This document shows, one piece after another, positions 57,920 to 64,000 of a stretch of 64,000 nt of DNA. Below the pieces are notes generated by a model. The model was not told the origin of the DNA, searched no databases, and saw nothing but the letters and a program-made list of their open reading frames with translations. Source of the stretch: Microbacterium telephonicum (GTDB taxonomy: Bacteria > Actinomycetota > Actinomycetes > Actinomycetales > Microbacteriaceae); the NCBI RefSeq assembly GCF_003651225.1, contig NZ_RCDB01000001.1:806001-870000 (forward strand). Direction: 5' to 3'. How positions within the stretch are numbered: the stretch's first letter is position 1; each line of letters begins with the position of its first letter. The translations under genes and the position numbers were made by a program.

Positions 57920-58939
57920 GTGTCAGAACGATATTCCGACGACGCCGATTGGGCGACCGCAGCCGAGCAGTCCAGCGAGGACGACGAAGCCCAGGAGGGC
58001 AACGTCCTGGCCGCCGAGGAGCGCTCCTCGCGTGCCGCCGAGACCGCCGCGATCCACGTCGTCGACGAGGACGCCGACGAGGACGAGTCGGACGCCGACC
58101 TGGAAGACATCGACATCGACGACCCGGAGGCTGATGCCATCGTGAACGACGCACTCGAGATCGACGAGGCAGCCGAGGCCGAGGCCGCCGCCGAGGTGCT
58201 CACCGACTCGCTCGCCGAGGAGCAGGCCGACCGCGCCGCCGAGGCGGCCGACGAGGTCACCCCCTACGACGGTCCCGACGTGAACGGCGACGACGACGCG
58301 GCCGACGAGGTCTCCGACGACCCGTACGAGGCGTTCCGCGCCGAGCTGCGTTCGCTTCCGGGCAAGTGGTACGTCATCCACTCCTACGCCGGCTTCGAGC
58401 GCAAGGTGAAGGCCAACATCGAGCAGCGCAAGTCCACGCTCGAGGTCGAGGAGGACATCTACCAGGTCGAGGTCCCCATGGAGGACGTCGTCGAGATCAA
58501 GAACGGTCAGCGCAAGATGGTCACGCGCGTCCGGATCCCCGGCTACGTGCTCGTGCGCATGGAGCTCACCGAAGACACCTGGTCGGTCGTGCGTCACACC
58601 CCCGGCGTCACCGGCTTCGTCGGCAACGCCCACAACCCGACGCCGCTGCGGTTCGAAGAGGCCTTCAACATGCTGCAGTCGCTCGTCGAGGTCAAGGAGA
58701 CCGCCGCTCCCGCGAAGGGCGCCGCCGCCAAGGGTTCGCAGACCGCGGCACGTGTCATCCCCGCCGAGGTCGACTTCGAGATCGGCGAGACCATCACCAT
58801 CAAGGAGGGCTCGTTCGCGGGTCTTCCCGGCTCGATCAGCGAGATCAAGCCCGAGAGCGGCAAGCTCACCGTGCTCGTCTCGCTCTTCGAGCGCGAGACC
58901 CCCGTCGAGCTCTCGTTCGACCAGGTGACGAAGCTTTAG
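57920..58939 (+). CDS. nusG: Transcription termination/antitermination factor NusG
   Basis: 339 residues from GTG 57920, chosen because GGAAGAG lies 7 nt upstream; an ATG at 57905 has no ribosome site. Residues ~1-135 are an acidic, Asp/Glu/Ala-rich extension. The NGN domain starts at [20 protein letters not shown] and includes [18 protein letters not shown]; the KOW domain follows ([23 protein letters not shown] end). The length and acidic tail are typical of actinobacteria. Confidence 0.95.
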   Translation: MSERYSDDADWATAAEQSSEDDEAQEGNVLAAEERSSRAAETAAIHVVDEDADEDESDADLEDIDIDDPEADAIVNDALEIDEAAEAEAAAEVLTDSLAEEQADRAAEAADEVTPYDGPDVNGDDDAADEVSDDPYEAFRAELRSLPGKWYVIHSYAGFERKVKANIEQRKSTLEVEEDIYQVEVPMEDVVEIKNGQRKMVTRVRIPGYVLVRMELTEDTWSVVRHTPGVTGFVGNAHNPTPLRFEEAFNMLQSLVEVKETAAPAKGAAAKGSQTAARVIPAEVDFEIGETITIKEGSFAGLPGSISEIKPESGKLTVLVSLFERETPVELSFDQVTKL

Positions 58940-58958
58940 GCAGCAGACACTGCGCCTG

Positions 58959-58991
58959 AGGGGTGGATGCCGGATTCCGGCATCCGCCCCT
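58959..58991 (+). terminator. Hairpin between nusG and rplK
   Basis: AGGGGTGGATGCCGG / CCGGCATCCGCCCCT with a 3-nt loop and one G-U pair. Likely terminator or attenuator separating secE-nusG from rplKA. Confidence 0.75.
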
Positions 58992-59029
58992 TCGCTGTCG
59001 CGGCGGATGCCGGGAGCGCCGGCATCCGG

Positions 59030-59035
59030 TAGACT
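59030..59035 (+). promoter_or_regulatory. -10 box for rplK-rplA
   Basis: TAGACT, 112 nt before rplK. The leader then holds GGTCCG/CGGACC pairing (59044-59060), suggesting a structured leader that could be bound by L1 as in other bacteria. Confidence 0.5.
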
Positions 59036-59147
59036 TGCTCCTTGGTCCGTCTTCCGGACCGCATCCCACCACGCCCAGGAACCGCCTGGATCGTGGCAGC
59101 GCGCCCCGAGGCACCCGCCCCGTGGCGCTCGACAGAAGGAAATACGA

Positions 59148-59579
59148 ATGGCACCGAAGAAGAAGGTGACCGGCCTGATCAAGCTTCAGATCAACGCCGG
59201 TGCAGCCAACCCGGCGCCGCCGATCGGCCCCGCGCTCGGTCAGCATGGCGTCAACATCATGGAGTTCTGCAAGGCGTACAACGCCGCGACGGAGTCGCAG
59301 CGCGGCAACGTCATCCCCGTGGAGATCACCGTCTACGAGGACCGCAGCTTCACCTTCATCCTGAAGACCCCGCCGGCCGCTGAGCTCATCAAGAAGGCCG
59401 CGGGCGTCGCGAAGGGCTCCAAGACGCCGCACACCGTCAAGGTCGCGAAGCTCTCGAAGGACCAGGTCCGTCAGATCGCCGAGACCAAGATGCCCGACCT
59501 GAACGCGAACGACATCGAGGCCGCCTCGCTGATCATCGCCGGCACCGCCCGTTCCATGGGCATCACGGTCGAGGACTGA
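59148..59579 (+). CDS. rplK: 50S ribosomal protein L11
   Basis: 143 residues, exact family length. [40 protein letters not shown], and [20 protein letters not shown] are diagnostic. ATG 59148 has GAAGGA upstream; co-transcribed with rplA (14-nt gap). Confidence 0.98.
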   Translation: MAPKKKVTGLIKLQINAGAANPAPPIGPALGQHGVNIMEFCKAYNAATESQRGNVIPVEITVYEDRSFTFILKTPPAAELIKKAAGVAKGSKTPHTVKVAKLSKDQVRQIAETKMPDLNANDIEAASLIIAGTARSMGITVED

Positions 59580-59593
59580 GGGGGAGAACGATC

Positions 59594-60283
59594 ATGGCGA
59601 AGTCCAAGGTTTACGAAGCAGCAGCGGCGAAGATCGACCGCGACAAGTTCTACAGCTCCACCGAGGCGGTGAACCTCGCGAAGGAGACCGGCTCGAAGAA
59701 GTTCGACTCCACCGTCGAGGTCGCCCTCAAGCTCTCGGTCGACCCGCGTAAGGCGGACCAGATGGTCCGTGGCACGGTCATCCTGCCCCACGGCACCGGC
59801 AAGACCGCGCGCGTCATCGTGTTCGCGACGGGTCCGGCCGCTGAGGCCGCCATCGCCGCGGGCGCCGACGAGGTCGGCGGCGCCGAGCTCATCGAGAAGG
59901 TCGCCGGCGGCTGGACCGCCTTCGACTCGGCCGTCTCGACGCCCGAGCTCATGGGCCAGGTCGGCCGTCTCGGCAAGGTGCTCGGTCCTCGTGGCCTCAT
60001 GCCCAACCCCAAGACCGGCACCGTGACCCCCAACCCGGCCAAGGCCGTCGAGGAGATCAAGGGCGGCAAGATCGAGTTCCGCGTCGACAAGCACGCCAAC
60101 GTGCACTTCGTCGTCGGCAAGGCCTCGTTCACGGCCGAGCAGCTGGATGAGAACTTCAAGGCCGCCGTCGACGAGATCGTCCGCCTGAAGCCGTCGAGCT
60201 CGAAGGGTCGCTACATCCAGAAGGGTGCCGTGTCGACCACGTTCGGCCCCGGCATCCCGCTGGACGTCAACGCCCTCGTCTGA
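59594..60283 (+). CDS. rplA: 50S ribosomal protein L1
   Basis: 229 residues. [35 protein letters not shown] and [19 protein letters not shown] are L1 signatures. L1 commonly represses its own operon by binding a leader hairpin. Confidence 0.98.
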   Translation: MAKSKVYEAAAAKIDRDKFYSSTEAVNLAKETGSKKFDSTVEVALKLSVDPRKADQMVRGTVILPHGTGKTARVIVFATGPAAEAAIAAGADEVGGAELIEKVAGGWTAFDSAVSTPELMGQVGRLGKVLGPRGLMPNPKTGTVTPNPAKAVEEIKGGKIEFRVDKHANVHFVVGKASFTAEQLDENFKAAVDEIVRLKPSSSKGRYIQKGAVSTTFGPGIPLDVNALV

Positions 60284-60294
60284 CATCGGACACG

Positions 60295-60332
60295 ACGAAC
60301 GGGGTCCCACCTTCGGGTGGGGCCCCGTTCGT
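60295..60332 (+). terminator. Terminator after rplA
   Basis: Long hairpin ACGAACGGGGTCCCACC / GGTGGGGCCCCGTTCGT with a TTCG tetraloop. Confidence 0.85.
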
Positions 60333-60363
60333 CATGTCCGGGCGCCGCGCTCGCCTGCGGCGG

Positions 60364-60369
60364 TAGCGT
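60364..60369 (+). promoter_or_regulatory. -10 box, nitronate monooxygenase
   Basis: TAGCGT, 6-nt gap (CGAAGG) to GTG 60376. Confidence 0.5.
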
Positions 60370-60375
60370 CGAAGG

Positions 60376-61425
60376 GTGAGCGCGCGCACCGACCTCTCCC
60401 GTGTCCTGGGCGTCGACGCCCCGATCGTGCTCGGCCCGTTCGGCGGGCTCTCGTCGGTCGCGCTGACCGCGGCGGTGTCGGATGCCGGCGGCCTCGGCTC
60501 GTACGGTCTCTACGGTTACGACCCCGACCGCATCCGCGACGTGATCGGGCGGCTGCGCGACGCGACGGGTGCGCCGTTCGCCGTGAACCTCTGGCTGCCC
60601 ACGGGTGACGAGGTGACCCCCGATCAGGTCGACCTCACGGCCGCGCGGGAGGCCATGCGTCCATTGTTCGACGCGGTCGGAGTACCCGTCCCCGACGTGC
60701 CCGCGGCGTTCCTGCCCGACGTCGAGGCGCAGGTGGACGCCGTCCTCGACACCGCGCCGCCGGTGCTGAGCGTCGTGTTCAGCGTGCCGTCCGGCGACCT
60801 GCGCGAGCAGACCGCCCGGCGCGGCATCCGCCTGATCGGCACCGCGACGACGGTGGCGGAGGCCGTCGCCATCGATGGAGCCGGCGTCGATGCGATCGTC
60901 GCGTCGGGGGCCGAGGCCGCCGGGCACCGCGTCTCGTTCCTTGCTCCGGCGGAGGACTCGCTCGTGGGGACGATGGCGCTCGTGCCGCAGATCGTCGACG
61001 CCGTGGGGGTGCCCGTGATCGCCGCGGGCGGCATCGCGGATCGTCGCGGGGTCGCGGCCGCGTTCGCGCTGGGGGCGGCAGGCGTGCAGGTCGGCACCGC
61101 GTTCCTGCGCACGACGCAGTCCGCCGCGCCGCCCTCGCACCGGGCCGCGATCGCCGCCGCAGGCGACACCGCCACGGTGCTCACCCGCGCGATGAGCGGA
61201 CGCCTCGCGCGCGGCATCCCGAACCGCGCTCTGCGGATGCTGGAGCAGTCGGCACCGCTCCCGTTCCCCGCGCAGAACTGGCTGACCGGGCGCTTCCGCG
61301 CCGCGGCGTCGGCGCAGGACCGCGGCGACCTGCTGTCACTGTGGGCCGGCCAGGCCGCCGGCCTCACCCGCCACAACGACGCGGCCGCCGTGTTCGCCGA
61401 ACTCGCCGCCGGCCTCCCGCGCTGA
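60376..61425 (+). CDS. Nitronate monooxygenase-family flavoprotein
   Basis: 349 residues, TIM-barrel FMN enzyme related to 2-nitropropane dioxygenase. PIVLGPFGGLSSVALTAAVSDAGGLG is the N-terminal signature (~residues 17-42), VASGAEAAGHRV (~177-188) is the flavin-phosphate/His region of the family, and VPVIAAGGIADRRGVAAAFALGAAGVQVGTAF follows. Nitroalkane or nitronate detoxification is the usual function. Confidence 0.92.
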   Translation: MSARTDLSRVLGVDAPIVLGPFGGLSSVALTAAVSDAGGLGSYGLYGYDPDRIRDVIGRLRDATGAPFAVNLWLPTGDEVTPDQVDLTAAREAMRPLFDAVGVPVPDVPAAFLPDVEAQVDAVLDTAPPVLSVVFSVPSGDLREQTARRGIRLIGTATTVAEAVAIDGAGVDAIVASGAEAAGHRVSFLAPAEDSLVGTMALVPQIVDAVGVPVIAAGGIADRRGVAAAFALGAAGVQVGTAFLRTTQSAAPPSHRAAIAAAGDTATVLTRAMSGRLARGIPNRALRMLEQSAPLPFPAQNWLTGRFRAAASAQDRGDLLSLWAGQAAGLTRHNDAAAVFAELAAGLPR

Positions 61426-61440
61426 GGCTCGGCCGCGCGC

Positions 61441-61545
61441 TCCGCTCGCGACACCGAGACCCGCCCGGCGCGCCGAGACCCGCGTAGCGCGCCGAGACCC
61501 GCGCACAGACCGCGGGGTCTCGGCGCGGGAAGTGGGTCTCGACGA
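61441..61545. repeat. Family D CGAGACCCGC direct and inverted repeats
   Basis: CCGAGACCCGC occurs near 61453, 61472 and 61491, then inverted as GCGGGGTCTCGGCG (61512-) and GGGTCTCG (61534-). Between nitronate monooxygenase and acylphosphatase 3' ends, so a terminator role is possible. Confidence 0.7.
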
Positions 61546-61580
61546 CACGCACGGCGTATCGCGATCAGGCGGAGGCGGGG

Positions 61581-61856
61581 TCAGCCGTCGCGGCGCACCT
61601 CGAAGCCGCTGCCGCCGGTTGCGGCGATGTCGCTCACGCGCGCGCCGGACACGCGGCCCGCGGGCGGGCCCTCGGCCATCCAGGCCAGCACCGCGTCGAC
61701 CTGCGCGTCGGTGCCTTCCACCTCGGCCTCCACGGTGCCGTCGCGGAGGTTGCGCACCCAGCCGACGACGCGCTCACGGTCGGCGACCATCCGCATCGTG
61801 TACCGGTAGCCGACCCCCTGCACGTCGCCGTCGACGATCACGTGAACGCGTCTCAT
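61581..61856 (-). CDS. Acylphosphatase
   Basis: 91 residues from ATG 61856. VIVDGDVQGVGYRYTMRM holds the phosphate loop and catalytic Arg, and VVGWVRNLRDGTVEAEVEG holds the catalytic Asn. Hydrolyses acyl phosphates such as acetyl phosphate or 1,3-bisphosphoglycerate. Divergent from the DUF1801 gene. Confidence 0.92.
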   Translation of the reverse strand: MRRVHVIVDGDVQGVGYRYTMRMVADRERVVGWVRNLRDGTVEAEVEGTDAQVDAVLAWMAEGPPAGRVSGARVSDIAATGGSGFEVRRDG

Positions 61857-61862
61857 GGCTCC

Positions 61863-61868
61863 ATCCTG
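61863..61868 (-). promoter_or_regulatory. -10 box (CAGGAT), acylphosphatase
   Basis: Minus-strand CAGGAT, 6-nt gap to ATG 61856. Confidence 0.45.
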
Positions 61869-61919
61869 CGGCATCTGCTTGGTCCGGCCCAGGGGTGTCG
61901 CACGGACCGCGCGGACTGC

Positions 61920-61925
61920 CAGGAT
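61920..61925 (+). promoter_or_regulatory. -10 box (CAGGAT), DUF1801 gene
   Basis: 6-nt gap (GCCGAC) to GTG 61932. Confidence 0.45.
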
Positions 61926-61931
61926 GCCGAC

Positions 61932-62276
61932 GTGGGAACCATCGACGACTACCTCGAGGGCCTCGATCCCGTCGATGCGGCCGCCATCGCACGCGTTTAC
62001 GATCTCGCGCGGGACGTGGTCCCCGACGCGACGCAGGGACTCGGGTACGGGATGCCGGCCCTCGTGCACCGTGGCAAGTCGCTGCTGTCGGTCATGCGCG
62101 CCAAGAAGCACTTCGGCGTCTACCCGTTCTCGCCCCGCGCGATCGTCGAGGTGGCGCCGCTGCTGGAAGGCGTCGACCATGCCAAGGGCACCATCCGCTT
62201 CACGGCCGACGCGCCGCTCGGCGACGAGCTGGTGCGGTCGCTGGTCGCGGCGCGGAAGGCGCAGATCGAGGGCTGA
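61932..62276 (+). CDS. DUF1801 (iron-chaperone-like) protein
   Basis: 114 residues from GTG 61932. YGMPALVHRGKSLLSVMRAKKHFGVYPFSP is the DUF1801 core, and KGTIRFTADAPLGDELVRSLVAAR the C-terminal helix. Related proteins include the frataxin-like YdhG/Fra family that delivers iron, but no metal ligands are conserved clearly enough to assign this. Confidence 0.85.
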   Translation: MGTIDDYLEGLDPVDAAAIARVYDLARDVVPDATQGLGYGMPALVHRGKSLLSVMRAKKHFGVYPFSPRAIVEVAPLLEGVDHAKGTIRFTADAPLGDELVRSLVAARKAQIEG

Positions 62277-62279
62277 GCC

Positions 62280-62990
62280 TCACTGCGGCAGCACGAGGGA
62301 GATCCCGAGGGCGATCATCACGACGGCGATGATCCCGTCGAGGATCCGCCACGCGCGCGGGGTCCGCAGCAGGCGGCCCAGGTGGCGCGCGCCGAACGCG
62401 AGAGTCGAGAACCACAGGCAGCTCGCGGCGACCGCCCCCAGCGCGAACCACCAGCGCTGGTCACCGTACGTGCTCGCGACGCCGCCGAGGAGGAAGACGG
62501 TGTCGAGGTAGACGTGGGGGTTGAGCCACGTCAGCGCGAGGCAGGTGAGCACGACGGGCGCGAGCGGGGGAGTCGTGCGCGTCGGCGTCGTGCGCGCCGC
62601 GCCGAGAAACTCCGTGCGGTGCGAGACACGCGTCGCGCGACGGTTTCTCGCGTCTCGGGTGGTTTCTCGCGCGCTCGCCGCGTCGCCGCCGTCGAGCACC
62701 GCGCCGCTCGGGCGCAGGGCGCGCCGTGCGGCCAGCAGTCCGTAGCCGACCAGGAAGGCACACCCGGCCCACCGCACCGCCACGAGCAGCCAGGGCACGC
62801 TCTGCACGGCCAGGCCGACGCCGGAGACGCCCAACACGATGAGCACCGCATCGCTCGTCGCGCACACCAGCGCCACGACCGCGACGTGCTCCCGTCGCAG
62901 CCCTTGGCGCAACACGAAGAGGTTCTGGGCGCCGATGGCGACGATGAGCGAGAGGCCGAGTCCGAGTCCGGCGAGCACAGCGGAGATCAC
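62280..62990 (-). CDS. lysE: LysE/ArgO-family amino acid exporter
   Basis: 236 residues, six membrane helices. SLIVAIGAQNLFVLRQGLRREH (~residues 14-35) is the family signature and LTWLNPHVYLDTVFLLGG (~147-164) the conserved helix 4 region. The loop at ~105-142 (ASARETTRDARNRRATRVSH...) is Arg/Thr-rich and encoded by a stretch with GAGAAAC/GTTTCTC repeats. Exports lysine/arginine; length resembles Corynebacterium LysE. Divergent from the LysG-like regulator. GTG start after TAGCCT. Confidence 0.92.
   Translation of the reverse strand: MISAVLAGLGLGLSLIVAIGAQNLFVLRQGLRREHVAVVALVCATSDAVLIVLGVSGVGLAVQSVPWLLVAVRWAGCAFLVGYGLLAARRALRPSGAVLDGGDAASARETTRDARNRRATRVSHRTEFLGAARTTPTRTTPPLAPVVLTCLALTWLNPHVYLDTVFLLGGVASTYGDQRWWFALGAVAASCLWFSTLAFGARHLGRLLRTPRAWRILDGIIAVVMIALGISLVLPQ
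62604..62679. repeat. GAGAAAC / GTTTCTC repeats inside lysE
   Basis: GAGAAAC near 62604 and two inverted GTTTCTCGCG copies (62643, 62662) with GAGAC/GTCTC between them. They lie within the exporter loop. Confidence 0.65.
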
Positions 62991-62996
62991 GATGCG

Positions 62997-63002
62997 AGGC
63001 TA
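62997..63002 (-). promoter_or_regulatory. -10 box, lysE
   Basis: Minus-strand TAGCCT, 6-nt gap to GTG 62990. Confidence 0.5.
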
Positions 63003-63015
63003 GGGACAATAAACC

Positions 63016-63031
63016 ATGCACTCCAGTTCAT
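63016..63031. promoter_or_regulatory. Candidate LysG operator
   Basis: Imperfect palindrome ATGCACT-CC-AGTTCAT in the AT-rich lysE-lysG gap; 6 of 7 arm positions match. Confidence 0.45.
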
Positions 63032-63046
63032 GATTCTTCCGGTGCG

Positions 63047-63052
63047 TAAGCT
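63047..63052 (+). promoter_or_regulatory. -10 box, lysG-like gene
   Basis: TAAGCT, 6-nt gap (GTGCTC) to ATG 63059. Confidence 0.5.
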
Positions 63053-63058
63053 GTGCTC

Positions 63059-63967
63059 ATGTCAGAGCTTCCCGCCGATCTCGTGCGCACGCTCGCCGCC
63101 GTCGTCGACGAGGGCAGCCTCGATGCCGCGTCGCGCCTTCTGCACATCACCCCGTCCGCGGTCAGTCAGCGCATCCGCGCGCTCGAGACCGCGGTGGGTC
63201 GGGTGCTGCTCGTGCGCTCGAAACCCGTCGCGCCGACGGATGCCGCCGGGCCCGTGCTCCGCTATGCCCGACAGCTCAGCCTGCTCGAGCACGACGCGCT
63301 CGCCGCGCTCGACGGCGGCGACGGCCGGACTCCGGCGATCCCGCTCGCCGTCAACGCCGATTCGCTGGCCACCTGGTTCCTCGCCCCGCTCGCGCGCATC
63401 GCACAGCGGCAGACGGTCGTGTACGACCTGCACCGCGATGACCAGGACTTCACCGCCGGGCTGCTCGAGTCCGGCACGGTGATGGGCGCCGTCACCTCCC
63501 GCGCCGAGCCGGTGGCCGGATGCCGCGTGCGCACGCTGGGCTCGCTGCGCTACGAGGCGGTCGCCACGCCCGCCTTCGCGGCGCGGTGGTTCCCGGGAGG
63601 TGTCGACGGGCCGGCGCTGGAGACGGCGCCCCTCATCGACTTCGACCGCCGTGACGACCTGCAGACCCGTTGGCTGCGCGCCCGCGGCGCCGATCCGGCG
63701 CTGCCGCCGCGCCACCGGGTGCCCGCCTCACACGACTTCGCCGTGGCCGCGGGGCTCGGCCTCGGATGGGCGCTGCTGCCGCGGTTCCAGGCCGCACAAC
63801 CCCTTTCCGACGGCGCGCTCGTGGCCCTCGGCGGTCCCGTCGTGGACGTGCCGCTGTACTGGCAGCAGTGGAACCTGCGCTCGCCGCTGCTGGACGCCGT
63901 GGCCGACGAGATCGTCGCGGAGGGGCGCCGTGTGCTGAGCCCCGCCGGGAGCGACGCGCCGGCCTAG
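63059..63967 (+). CDS. lysG: LysR-type regulator (LysG/ArgP-like)
   Basis: 302 residues from ATG 63059. The N-terminal wHTH is VRTLAAVVDEGSLDAASRLLHITPSAVSQRIRALE, and the C-terminal domain has NADSLATWFLAPLARIA, the ArgP/LysG hallmark. It should sense lysine/arginine and activate the divergent exporter. Its stop overlaps the stop of the following minus-strand gene by two bases. Confidence 0.93.
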   Translation: MSELPADLVRTLAAVVDEGSLDAASRLLHITPSAVSQRIRALETAVGRVLLVRSKPVAPTDAAGPVLRYARQLSLLEHDALAALDGGDGRTPAIPLAVNADSLATWFLAPLARIAQRQTVVYDLHRDDQDFTAGLLESGTVMGAVTSRAEPVAGCRVRTLGSLRYEAVATPAFAARWFPGGVDGPALETAPLIDFDRRDDLQTRWLRARGADPALPPRHRVPASHDFAVAAGLGLGWALLPRFQAAQPLSDGALVALGGPVVDVPLYWQQWNLRSPLLDAVADEIVAEGRRVLSPAGSDAPA

Positions 63968-64000
63968 CCCTCCGAGACGCGCAGCACGATCTTGCCGCGC
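63964..64000 (-). CDS. C-terminal end of a zinc/quinone oxidoreductase-like protein (partial)
   Basis: Only the last 11 codons, RGKIVLRVSEG then stop. The GKIVLRV ending is typical of MDR-type alcohol dehydrogenase/quinone oxidoreductases. Confidence 0.5.
   Translation of the reverse strand, partial: RGKIVLRVSEG

Overview
The window is a very GC-rich, gene-dense bacterial chromosome segment. Gene content, gene order and codon use point to a Microbacterium-like member of the Microbacteriaceae (Actinomycetota): menaquinone genes, an FprA-type ferredoxin reductase, a RamB-type regulator beside the glyoxylate shunt, and the tRNA-Trp-secE-nusG-rplK-rplA order. I call 65 coding features (two cut by the window ends, one gene remnant), four tRNAs and no rRNA, CRISPR array, prophage, integrase or transposase. 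The organism name is an inference from family knowledge; no search was run.

Layout. 1-3.4 kb: PadR regulator with a membrane partner, a lipoprotein, a zinc-ribbon protein, a remnant of a VOC/glyoxalase gene and a GNAT-methyltransferase fusion. 3.5-16.5 kb: menaquinone block (menB, menE, menA, menD, menF, menG, a polyprenyl diphosphate synthase) mixed with small membrane proteins, PPK2 and a hydrolase, ending in the ferredoxin-NADP reductase. menC and menH are not in the window. 16.5-28 kb: accessory and housekeeping singletons (DUF559 nuclease-like protein, hydrolase, MpaB-like oxygenase, PhzF, YajQ, FBP zinc protein, phytoene-dehydrogenase-like oxidoreductase, inositol-phosphatase-like protein, M23 peptidase) and tRNA-Tyr, -Thr and -Met. 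28-37 kb: intracellular-looking nuclease, heterodimeric ABC exporter with a TauE permease, two MaoC-like dehydratases, MurB and an aspartate-type aminotransferase. 37-57 kb: metabolic block with GntR/MFS, isocitrate lyase and malate synthase divergent from a RamB-like regulator, a VIT-family protein, then a putrescine/GABA catabolic cluster (PucR, GabT, amine oxidase, universal stress protein, amino acid permease, two aldehyde dehydrogenases), a rhomboid-DUF2156 fusion and a flavin-binding protein. 57-60.3 kb: tRNA-Trp, secE, nusG, rplK, rplA. 60.3-64 kb: nitronate monooxygenase, acylphosphatase, DUF1801 protein, lysE/lysG divergon and the tail of an oxidoreductase.

Two genome-scale patterns stand out. 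First, at least 32 genes have a TANNNT- or CANNNT-type -10 box only 6-8 nt before the start codon, so much of this segment is probably transcribed as leaderless mRNA. Second, several families of palindromic repeats lie between genes, and some have entered coding sequence (N-terminus of the second ABC exporter gene, a loop of lysE); one pair brackets the DUF559 gene.
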